20,463 nt of DNA from positions 1 through 20,463 of the IMG/VR virus record IMGVR_UViG_3300043313_000107. One strand, written 5' to 3'. This stretch comes from a virus. The notes under the pieces were generated by a model that worked only from the letters and a program-made list of their open reading frames with translations, was not told where the DNA came from and did no database searches. Shown here piece by piece: positions 15,701-20,463 of this stretch (the first letter of the stretch is position 1; the number at the start of each line of letters is the position of its first letter). The position numbers were made by a program, and so were the translations under genes.

Positions 15701-16759
15701 AATGACCCGGAATACTTCACTGCCGAAGTCGTTATGCGGCCGAGCGTGCTTCAGCTGAATGGGTTGGCGGAGACGGAATACCGAGAAGCCTTTGAGGTCA
15801 TCCAGGACTATGCCCAAGGAGAGTTGGCGAAGACGGGGTTTGACCGGTACGACCGGTTTGCCTACTTACCGATGCCGTACTGGGTGGAGCCTGAGCAGCA
15901 AAGCCTTGATGAGCTTCTCGACACAGATGACAACCTGGGGATCGACCTTCATCCCTCCAGGCCTGTCGAGAGAATCTACAACTCTGTATCGGTTGGCTAT
16001 CGGGACACGAAGGCGCCAGAGATCTTCCGATCGGTCTATTCCGGATCAGATCTCATTGCGATGCCTCCGGGCGGGATGCTGACTCTCGACATCCCGTTGA
16101 GCTTGCCGACGATCCAGCTTGCGGATGTCAACTTTGATGTTGTGGATGGTCCGACGCTGGCAATCGCTCCGGTCGGATACGCAAACAACTTCAACTATGT
16201 CAGCGCCAACACTGAGCCAGACGGCACCGGGACATATAGCAACTCCAGCAACTTCTCGGCCCGGATTGTGGCATGGGACCCGGGCCGAGCGACGGTAGTG
16301 ATCACAAACAACAATGGGGTTCCGGTATTCATCACCAATGATGTTTCCTTGCCATCGCTGAACATCGCAGGGAAGGCGCTGTCAATTGCCGATGCGGTCG
16401 CTACGGCTTCCGACCCCACTTCCATAGCGCAGCGCGGCGTGCGTGGGCTCCAGGCGACGCTCAAGGCAATTCAGCGGCCTGACCAGGCTTCCGCTATCGC
16501 TCGGGAGCTTTGCGCTCGATTCTGCCAGCCGCAGACGGTGATCACGGGATCGGTGTTCGGCGACCCTAGGCGCCAACCAGGTAGCATTGTGAAGATAACC
16601 GACCTTGATGGCACAGGCATTGATGAAATGTTCCGGCTAACCTCGGTCAACACAACTCAGACCGACGCTGAAATGGCGCAGGCCTTCCGAGCGGAGAAGT
16701 TCTGGCCGGTGGCCGTATGGGATGAGACCAATTGGGATGAAGGGGTTTGGGGGGCATAG
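12707..16759 (+). CDS. large tail-tip protein: hub-like C-terminus with adhesin-like repeats and LamG-like domains
   Basis: 1350 aa, GTG start with AAGGAG upstream. Residues 1-205 form a beta-rich module (SGFTMITLTAAS, VGWKRLSANDTGNYTITFSG). Residues 214-334 hold six repeats of 20-21 residues (TTFAFSSTGAAKRG type). About 400-605 looks like a jelly-roll unit, and about 839-954 a LamG/concanavalin-like unit (VEFWVRGDATD, WHFLGFAWDVALGRAWVRMDD). The last 320 residues, with EAFEVIQDYAQGELAKTGFDRYDRFAYLP and GSIVKITDLDG, resemble the tail hub (ReqiPepy6 gp37-like) pattern and end in WDETNWDEGVWGA. In most actinophages hub and adhesin are separate genes, so a fusion here suggests a receptor-binding tail-tip protein. 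The next gene starts right at its stop. Confidence 0.78.
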   Translation: MAVAYSTGTNLAGGFKSGATTIAVPASGANAANDLMLIWIYNEDTADTPTVSGFTMITLTAASNHNFSVGWKRLSANDTGNYTITFSGSGAWREAICQKYTGVITSGNPYDFAPNGANSGSSSVTASPNVSGTTVTANVMLAFGASNFNGGAWTPPASFTERFDISTGITESTLVQAAAGATGNKSATCASSGQSCSFLFPLKPAGGTTISGDVATTFAFSSTGAAKRGRYAASATTFAFSSTAAGKRTRNGAVATTFVFSSTGAGTKVAKQGAVSTAFAFSSTATGKRTVKGAVSSLYSFAISATGKATRYGGVSTTFVYASLGSGTVIPAIPVTPAPVTLPHQAYWGQVGAYGWGQLATWADPLADVYLDAAYAGAVAHGGPLVVVNWGAGDVVDTIETTYLRDRFDRVVASGWGGDWSASGAAYSVDGSSAIMSHTYPYSGKSSTIVAESSDIDTRFKMALDHPVSQGLIFLELRFRRRDINNYYAFQVAIYSSGLMILQANKLISASSTVLATEQVPVISHQANTFYWIRCQSSYNQYRMKIWLDGTVEPETWNMHASEVSPDSTYAGDIQLATFCSTGIFPLDTTPSHAAIGLEIQDFFNAVTYGLAANAVTTSLSLDDGLPSGVNDTNATGIAEANAALGGTVTQPASWLYSQFRTDAPFYDLPRDTAGVAVKSTVVAPDGIRNTRMFTGQMADIPLTGRDAALTAVSRNRLSLSTLVLPPAINATYEGCDASWPISYALYKSGVHLAPPTRPGCRLSIPFHGSVHPMLPDDNSLSIGVLPGGVYETIDTDARFIRPEFTEGPWLLGVDVGIDSEKSRQFQNIDQLRLAPGSDLFSQASSAGRVEFWVRGDATDVPNSPLAASPPGWLTEMLLHTGDLSFIQIGIGYPDRIPIFRIYDGANLTELPCPALPTDGHWHFLGFAWDVALGRAWVRMDDVDIFSSTLLAQTVGNLNLAEKLPFKSLKTYLPMADFQLTAEPFMNPSGLSNITPWLNDPEYFTAEVVMRPSVLQLNGLAETEYREAFEVIQDYAQGELAKTGFDRYDRFAYLPMPYWVEPEQQSLDELLDTDDNLGIDLHPSRPVERIYNSVSVGYRDTKAPEIFRSVYSGSDLIAMPPGGMLTLDIPLSLPTIQLADVNFDVVDGPTLAIAPVGYANNFNYVSANTEPDGTGTYSNSSNFSARIVAWDPGRATVVITNNNGVPVFITNDVSLPSLNIAGKALSIADAVATASDPTSIAQRGVRGLQATLKAIQRPDQASAIARELCARFCQPQTVITGSVFGDPRRQPGSIVKITDLDGTGIDEMFRLTSVNTTQTDAEMAQAFRAEKFWPVAVWDETNWDEGVWGA
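13346..13707 (+). repeat. six 20-21-residue coding repeats in the large tail protein
   Basis: Units begin at 13346, 13406, 13466, 13529, 13589 and 13649. The first two share an identical 28-base stretch (13349-13376 and 13409-13436), exactly 60 bp apart, pointing to a fairly recent in-frame duplication. The shared residue core is TTFAFSST followed by a G/A, K/R-rich half. Confidence 0.85.
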
Positions 16760-17245
16760 GTGGAAACCACAGCACCGGTAGCCGGCAGTCAGATATCTTC
16801 CGCCCAATGGGGCATGGCGGTTTATCACGACCTTTTGGCCCTAAGCAACATCGCGGCCTCAGGGTTGATGACCGCTCCGGTCTATACCCACAACACCAAC
16901 ACGGCATACAACGACATCCCGACTCTGTCGATGAACTACACCAAGCAGCTGGCCGGCTCAAAGCTGCTGATCTTCGGCTCGATGAGCATGTGGGTCGCTG
17001 GCACCGCCGCATTCGGCACCACACTCGGCGTGAAGGTTGATGGCGTGACATATGACGCCGGATACTTGTACCATAACTCAACAACGTTCCACAGCACAAT
17101 CTTCTTCGCTGTACCGATCCCAGGCCTAGCAGCTGGCGCCAAGACAATCACATGGGCCGAGAAGTCTTCCCTTACCGATCCGGCGAGGCAGGCGAAGCTC
17201 GATGCCAATGACAAGGTCAACTGCATCGTGATCGAGATTCCCTAG
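16760..17245 (+). CDS. putative tail fibre/minor tail protein, unknown function
   Basis: 161 aa. The GTG at 16760 follows directly after the previous stop, with only a weak G-run upstream, so translation is probably coupled. After a short head (VAGSQISSAQWGMAVYHDLL) it is a beta-rich single domain: LLIFGSMSMWVAGTAAFGTTLGVKVDGVTYDAGYLY, STIFFAVPIPGLAAGAKTITW and KVNCIVIEIP. It looks like a jelly-roll/TNF-like head domain, as seen in trimeric fibre tips. I do not recognise a specific family. Position between the hub-adhesin and another fibre-type gene supports a role in host recognition. Confidence 0.68.
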   Translation: METTAPVAGSQISSAQWGMAVYHDLLALSNIAASGLMTAPVYTHNTNTAYNDIPTLSMNYTKQLAGSKLLIFGSMSMWVAGTAAFGTTLGVKVDGVTYDAGYLYHNSTTFHSTIFFAVPIPGLAAGAKTITWAEKSSLTDPARQAKLDANDKVNCIVIEIP

Positions 17246-17253
17246 GGGACTAA

Positions 17254-17880
17254 ATGACCGCCACATACACAACCAACCTGGCCCTCGCCAAACCCGATCC
17301 TGGGGTGCCGGGAGACCCAACCCAACCGGGAGATCCGGCAGACGTCTCCGTCATCAATGCCAACATGGATGCGCTGGATGTTGCGATCGGCGCGAAGACG
17401 GTGAAGGCTGTGGCCCAGTCGCTCGCCAACACGACCACCGAGACAGTTATCCACACGCTTACGGTGCCGGCCAACAAGGCTGCCGTCTCCTCGGTGTACA
17501 AGATTGTCGTGTGGGCAACGGCTGTTATGACGGCCACACCGACGATCACGCTTCGCTTCCGGCTGGGCGGGGTGGCCGGATCTCTGCTGGGAACGATCGT
17601 ATTCAACGTCAACAACACCGGAGAAGGCTTCCGGGCCGAGGCCGAAGTTGTCATCAAGGCGATTGGCTCTGGCACAACTGCCAAGGCTCACGGAGTGATC
17701 TCGGGGGTCTCCTTCCTCCCGACTACCCAGAAGGCTGACGTAGACATGTCGGTCTCTGAGACTTCGTGGGACTCCACAGCCAGCACCGACTTCGTAGTCA
17801 CAGCACAATGGAGCGCGGCGAGCGCATCGAACGTCCTCACAGTACAAGGCGGATACGCCTACCGGATCACCAACGCTTAG
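17254..17880 (+). CDS. putative tail fibre/minor tail protein
   Basis: 208 aa, ATG with TAGGGGACT upstream. The N-terminal stretch TTNLALAKPDPGVPGDP, then ADVSVINANMDALDVAI, is the attachment-peptide pattern common at the start of actinophage minor tail and fibre proteins (LALxKPdxGd...iNaNfdkLD). A short helix follows, then a beta-sandwich-like domain with VIHTLTVPANKAAVSSVYKIVVWATA, TITLRFRLGGVAGSLLG and FVVTAQWSAASASNVLTVQGGYAYRITNA. It probably forms a receptor-contacting head carried by a short tail-attached stem. It is the last tail gene before the lysis cluster. Confidence 0.75.
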   Translation: MTATYTTNLALAKPDPGVPGDPTQPGDPADVSVINANMDALDVAIGAKTVKAVAQSLANTTTETVIHTLTVPANKAAVSSVYKIVVWATAVMTATPTITLRFRLGGVAGSLLGTIVFNVNNTGEGFRAEAEVVIKAIGSGTTAKAHGVISGVSFLPTTQKADVDMSVSETSWDSTASTDFVVTAQWSAASASNVLTVQGGYAYRITNA

Positions 17881-17923
17881 TTGGTCCCTAGTCCCAGGGC
17901 CGATGGAAAGGATGGAAAGATGC

Positions 17924-18163
17924 ATGAAGGCAAACTCTACGCAAGCAGTAATAGCCATCGGTCGCGACGTACTGTCGATGGCGCTGGGAGCGTTCATAGT
18001 CATCAACGAAGAACTGAGCGGGAAGGTACACATCGAGCTTCTGACAGTGGCCGCCGCATTACTGGGGCTGCCCAGCGTAGCGGCACTGTTGTCGCTTCGT
18101 GGCAACAAGCAAACCCAGGATACTCGCGAGCCATCCTCATCATCAGCGTCGGGCTCACCCTAG
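17924..18163 (+). CDS. small two-helix membrane protein (holin-like candidate)
   Basis: 79 aa from ATG 17924, with GGAAAG upstream; in-frame ATGs at 17912 and 17903 would give 83 and 86 aa and have poorer Shine-Dalgarno placement. Two hydrophobic segments are visible: IGRDVLSMALGAFIVINEEL (moderate) and IELLTVAAALLGLPSVAALL (strong, containing LLGLP). The C-terminal tail is short, polar and Ser-rich (REPSSSSASGSP). Similar LLGLP-containing small membrane proteins stand before the endolysin in many actinophages and are assumed to help lysis. It could be a holin or antiholin working with the gene at 19492. The coding overlap with an open hydrophobic -1 frame is noted in the findings. Confidence 0.65.
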   Translation: MKANSTQAVIAIGRDVLSMALGAFIVINEELSGKVHIELLTVAAALLGLPSVAALLSLRGNKQTQDTREPSSSSASGSP

Positions 18164-18203
18164 CAATGATCGTCGCAGTGATCGCACACGAGGTGATTGC
18201 TTC

Positions 18204-18452
18204 ATGACCATCCCAACCAGGCGAGTCCTATACGCGCTGATCGTCGTCATTGCGCTACAGCTTGCCGTCGCGGTGAATGGCATATGGTATGCCAACAAAG
18301 TCGCTCGGGACAGCGAGGAGAAGTGGTGTGCGATAATCACATCGCTGGATGACGCTTACCGCCAGCAGCCGCCCTCCACGGATACAGGGCGTAGAATTGC
18401 GGCTGAGATGCACGAATTGAGGGCATCCCTGAAGTGCGAGGTGGACCGGTGA
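18204..18452 (+). CDS. single-pass membrane protein of the lysis module
   Basis: 82 aa from ATG 18204, with GAGGTGA upstream. The in-frame extension beginning at GTG 18099 lies in the preceding gene and is strongly basic and unlikely. The N-terminus (TIPTRRVLYALIVVIALQLAVAVNGIWYANK) is a positive-then-hydrophobic anchor, so the rest (EEKWCAIITSLDDAYRQQPPSTD...EMHELRASLKCEVDR) should be outside the membrane. It has two Cys, at about 42 and 78. The layout RR.LYAL...N..YAN...+.WC.....LD is one I recognise from actinophage lysis regions; the function is unknown. A spanin-like or anchoring role is only a guess. The stop overlaps the endolysin start (GTGA). Confidence 0.78.
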   Translation: MTIPTRRVLYALIVVIALQLAVAVNGIWYANKVARDSEEKWCAIITSLDDAYRQQPPSTDTGRRIAAEMHELRASLKCEVDR

Positions 18453-19492
18453 CTTTGTTTGGGTGGGATGCGAGCGACTATGACTGGTCGCGAGGTCCGA
18501 TGGACCTGAAGGCTGCGAAGGCTGACGGCATCAGCTTCTTCACCTACAAGGCCACCGAAAGCACCAACATCCGGCACGCCCACTTCGGAGAGGCGTTGAC
18601 CCGCGCTCGGGACGCTGGAGTGCCCTTCCTCGGCGCGTACGCGGTGCCCCGGACTCCCGGCAACGGTGGCGCAGGAACGATCCAGCAACAGGTGGCCTTC
18701 TTTGTCGACTACATCAAGCAGGCCGCTCCGTGGCTCCTGACGCACCCCGGCGGCTTCCTCCAGACCGACCTGGAGCACTGGGGCTACGACAACGTGGCGC
18801 CGTCATACGGCTGCCAGTTCAATGAGTTGGCAGAGAAGGCGACCGGGCTGCAGTCGATTCTGTATGCGCCAAAGTGGGCCTATGAGAATAGCATCCCTGG
18901 CAACGCCCCGCTCTGGGCGAGCAACTACGGCACCAACCCCGCCGTCAAGTACCGCGACGCTTACCCAGGCGACGGAAGCGTGCGGTGGGTCGCTTACTCC
19001 GGTCGCATCCCGGTCATCCTTCAGTACGGCAGCAAGACCATCATCGGTTCACAGCACACCTGTGACGCCAACGCCTTCCGTGGCGGGGCAGCAGAGTTCG
19101 CCAAGTTGATCGGCAAGGTTCCGGCTCTGCCGGGGAGTGGAGAAGAACGAATGATCACGCTTATCAAGCTCATCGGCGGTGACGGAACGGTCTGGGCAGC
19201 CGATGGGGTGTACCGAAGCATCGTCCCGACCAAGTCGGTGCTGGGGAAGCAGTCGTGGATGAAGCGGAATTACCCTCCGGACTACAGCTACAAGCTGGGA
19301 GAGGTCCAGAACGTCAACGACCTGGATGCGTTCGGGCGGGATGCGCGGGAACTCCTCCCAGAACTCTCCGACGCGCAGCTGGCCCTGGTCCTGGAGAAGC
19401 TCGCTTCCCGCCCGGCACTCACGCCGGCTGACCTGGAGGCCATCGAGGCCAAGGTCAAGGAAGCCATGCGTGAAGGGAGTGCTGCGGAGTGA
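18449..19492 (+). CDS. endolysin, GH25-type muramidase
   Basis: 347 aa from GTG 18449, in a GTGA overlap with GAGGTGG just upstream; GTG 18434 is in frame but less well placed. The N-terminus FGWDASDYDW (D7) matches the GH25 DxSxY/W start. FLQTDLEHWGYD carries D107 and E109, the DxE catalytic pair, and VILQYGS (Q192, Y193) matches the WQY strand. GH25 enzymes cut the beta-1,4 bond between MurNAc and GlcNAc in peptidoglycan. The remaining about 120 residues hold IGGDGTVWAADGVYRSIVPT, a module also seen at the end of other actinophage endolysins, and a helical tail; they probably bind the cell wall. No signal peptide is seen, so export would depend on the holin. Confidence 0.9.
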   Translation: MTLFGWDASDYDWSRGPMDLKAAKADGISFFTYKATESTNIRHAHFGEALTRARDAGVPFLGAYAVPRTPGNGGAGTIQQQVAFFVDYIKQAAPWLLTHPGGFLQTDLEHWGYDNVAPSYGCQFNELAEKATGLQSILYAPKWAYENSIPGNAPLWASNYGTNPAVKYRDAYPGDGSVRWVAYSGRIPVILQYGSKTIIGSQHTCDANAFRGGAAEFAKLIGKVPALPGSGEERMITLIKLIGGDGTVWAADGVYRSIVPTKSVLGKQSWMKRNYPPDYSYKLGEVQNVNDLDAFGRDARELLPELSDAQLALVLEKLASRPALTPADLEAIEAKVKEAMREGSAAE

Positions 19493-19803
19493 TGTACTCC
19501 TCCTTCCCGCTCACCACAGCCGGCATGATCGCGCTGGCGGTCCAGTTCATCTTGCCAGTCCTGGTCGGGCTGGTGACCAATGCGCGAGTCTCGGCCGGCG
19601 TGAAGGCCGTGCTTCTCCTCGCGCTTACGGCGGTGTCGCAGTTCCTGCTCGGCTGGAAGGGTACGGATAGCTGGCGTGAGCTGCTGTGGAATGTCGCGAT
19701 TGGCTTCACCTTCTCGGTGGCCATCCACTTCGGCCTGTGGAAGCCTACGGGCGTGGCGGAGAAGGCGCAGCGCCTTGGGGCGGGACGTAACGACTACCGC
19801 TGA
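19492..19803 (+). CDS. holin-like membrane protein
   Basis: 103 aa from ATG 19492, in a TGATG overlap with the endolysin stop; GTG 19489 would add one residue. Three hydrophobic segments: TAGMIALAVQFILPVLVGLVT, GVKAVLLLALTAVSQFLLGW and LLWNVAIGFTFSVAIHFGLW. The pattern of an IqfilPvlVGLvT helix followed by two more membrane helices and a short basic tail (EKAQRLGAGRNDYR) is the usual actinophage holin next to the endolysin. Holins time lysis by making holes that release endolysin to the cell wall. It is the last gene before the terminator. Confidence 0.82.
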   Translation: MYSSFPLTTAGMIALAVQFILPVLVGLVTNARVSAGVKAVLLLALTAVSQFLLGWKGTDSWRELLWNVAIGFTFSVAIHFGLWKPTGVAEKAQRLGAGRNDYR

Positions 19804-19813
19804 CCTCGGGACC

Positions 19814-19849
19814 GGTGCCCGGCTGTGACTCCTCCTCCAGCCGGGCACC
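19814..19849 (+). terminator. hairpin terminator after the lysis module
   Basis: A perfect 12-bp stem (19814-19825 with 19838-19849) with a 12-base loop lies just after the holin stop. Further on is a T-containing tract (CCGTTTCAAGATTCTTTAG), not a strict U run. Position after the late operon and before a new gene group supports a transcription terminator. Confidence 0.8.
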
Positions 19850-19877
19850 ACCGTTTCAAGATTCTTTAGAAAAGGTA

Positions 19878-19906
19878 TTCCCATCTGTTGAGGTTGCGGG
19901 TAGTAT
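19878..19906 (+). promoter_or_regulatory. possible promoter for the downstream gene group
   Basis: TTCCCA (19878-19883) and TAGTAT (19901-19906) are separated by 17 bases. The -10 is a fair match and the -35 a weak match to the sigma-70-type consensus. The placement between a strong terminator and the next gene with its own AGGGAAGGGG binding site makes a promoter plausible. No experiment supports it. Confidence 0.4.
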
Positions 19907-19941
19907 GGGCCTTGGAAGTTGCGCCGAGGGAAGGGGTTCCC

Positions 19942-20166
19942 ATGGAGACCGAGGAAGAGACCGGCTGGATGTTCTGCCCGTCGTGTCAGAAGCTGCACGG
20001 CGTCACCGAGAACAGCACAGTCCACTGGAACACGCCGTTTGGCTCCAAGATGGTGGCTTGGACCTGCAGCGAGGTCTGTGCCGCTGAGCTGGAGCAGCTC
20101 AGGGTCGATGGCCTGCTGCTGACGTCCGAGGTCCGGGCCTACGCAGAAAGGAAGGCCCAGAAGTGA
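19942..20166 (+). CDS. small zinc-ribbon-like protein, unknown function
   Basis: 74 aa from ATG 19942, with GAGGGAAGGGG upstream; an upstream TTG at 19888 is in frame but falls inside the likely promoter region. The visible motif is MFCPSCQKLH (C12, C15) followed by WTCSEVCAAEL (C42, C46). These two Cys pairs, about 26 residues apart, look like a zinc ribbon with helix (TRASH/MYM-like layout). A helical tail follows (LEQLRVDGLLL...AYAERKAQ). It may bind nucleic acid or protein. It starts the operon after the structural genes, and its stop overlaps the next GTG. Confidence 0.75.
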   Translation: METEEETGWMFCPSCQKLHGVTENSTVHWNTPFGSKMVAWTCSEVCAAELEQLRVDGLLLTSEVRAYAERKAQK

Positions 20167-20463
20167 GCATCAAGTGCGGAAACCACGGGACGGCCACGCC
20201 GACCTACCACAACAGCGTCGCCGAGGTGCGGGAGTGCTCGGCCCGGAAGGCATCAGCCGGTTTCGTCGATCCGATGCTGGGGTTCACGCGGGAGATCCAG
20301 GCGGCTGAGCGGGCTGCGGACGTGCGCGCCTACGCCTCCAAGCCGGACTACCGGGAGGAGATGAAGCGCGCCGGTTACGCGGACGACACGTTCACCTGCA
20401 CCATCACGCCGACCGAGGAGACCCAACCGGTCACCGAAGACGGCATGTACATTCTCGGCGAGA
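20163..20463 (+). CDS. N-terminal part of a small zinc-binding-like protein (runs off the window)
   Basis: GTG start at 20163 overlapping the preceding stop (GTGA); open to the end of the window (100 codons seen). It begins MSIKCGNHGTATPTYHNSVAEVREC (C5, H8, H16, C25). The C-x2-H/C...H.(T/S)VAEVR.C pattern is one I recognise from many actinophage proteins, where the short Cys/His motif is assumed to hold zinc. Here the usual second Cys is His. The following part is mixed and acidic (AAERAADVRAYASKPDYREEMKRAGYADD). The C-terminus is not visible. Confidence 0.75.
   Translation, partial: MSIKCGNHGTATPTYHNSVAEVRECSARKASAGFVDPMLGFTREIQAAERAADVRAYASKPDYREEMKRAGYADDTFTCTITPTEETQPVTEDGMYILGE

Noticed and set aside
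17883-17901. GGTCCCT...AGGGCC possible hairpin after the last tail gene
   Set aside because: Only four contiguous pairs with a mismatch next to them and no T tract; too weak to be called a terminator.
17242-18108. 288-codon open frame on the - strand opposite the tail fibre and membrane genes
   Set aside because: It spans several real + strand genes and has no start signal or recognisable domain; explained by codon bias.
17881-18207. Full open frame 17881-18207 as an independent gene
   Set aside because: Its N-terminal two thirds are Arg/Ser/His-rich shadow sequence opposed to a good membrane-protein frame. Only the last 30 codons are hydrophobic, and those are treated as a finding.
1-20463. 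tRNA genes, CRISPR arrays, insertion sequences, integrase/attachment site, diversity-generating retroelement
   Set aside because: I looked for cloverleaf-like segments, regular spaced repeats, transposase or recombinase motifs and reverse transcriptase motifs and saw none.

Overview
The window is a contiguous piece of the late (structural and lysis) region of a tailed phage with a long non-contractile tail (siphovirus). The host is most likely an actinobacterium, perhaps Streptomyces. I base this on the G+C-rich sequence (about 60% by eye), the many GTG/TTG starts and 1-4 bp stop/start overlaps, the actinophage-type gene order, and small proteins of types common in actinophages. No integrase, repressor, tRNA, transposon or CRISPR array is visible. 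Whether it is a free phage or a prophage cannot be decided from this piece. Apart from the minus-strand shadows of real genes, every supported gene is on the + strand.

Head module (1-4727): the tail end of an upstream gene (where a portal gene would be expected), then a MuF-type minor head protein fused to a C-terminal HEXXH metallopeptidase-like domain, a small Cys-rich protein overlapping it, a scaffold-like protein, a decoration-like protein, the major capsid protein, and a small acidic protein with a SAP-like C-terminus. A perfect 14-bp inverted repeat (4743-4781) closes this module.

Connector and tail module (4801-8541): head-tail adaptor, head-closure protein, gp10-like neck protein, tail terminator, two small proteins (one Cys-rich and reminiscent of Mu Com), major tail tube protein, a small beta-rich tail-associated protein, and a tail assembly chaperone. 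The chaperone's second half lies in the +1/-2 frame, so the usual -1 frameshift cannot produce the long form.

Tail tip and adhesion module (8555-17880): a 941-aa tape measure protein with three exact-length 44-residue Trp-rich repeats, a Dit-like protein, a 130-aa tail protein, a 1350-aa hub/adhesin-like protein with a 20-residue repeat array and LamG-like domains, and two further putative tail fibre proteins.

Lysis module (17903-19803): a small two-helix membrane protein, a second single-helix membrane protein, a GH25 muramidase endolysin and a three-helix holin. A strong hairpin terminator (19814-19849) follows. After it, a possible promoter leads into two small zinc-ribbon-like genes, the second of which runs off the window. 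These begin a new non-structural operon.
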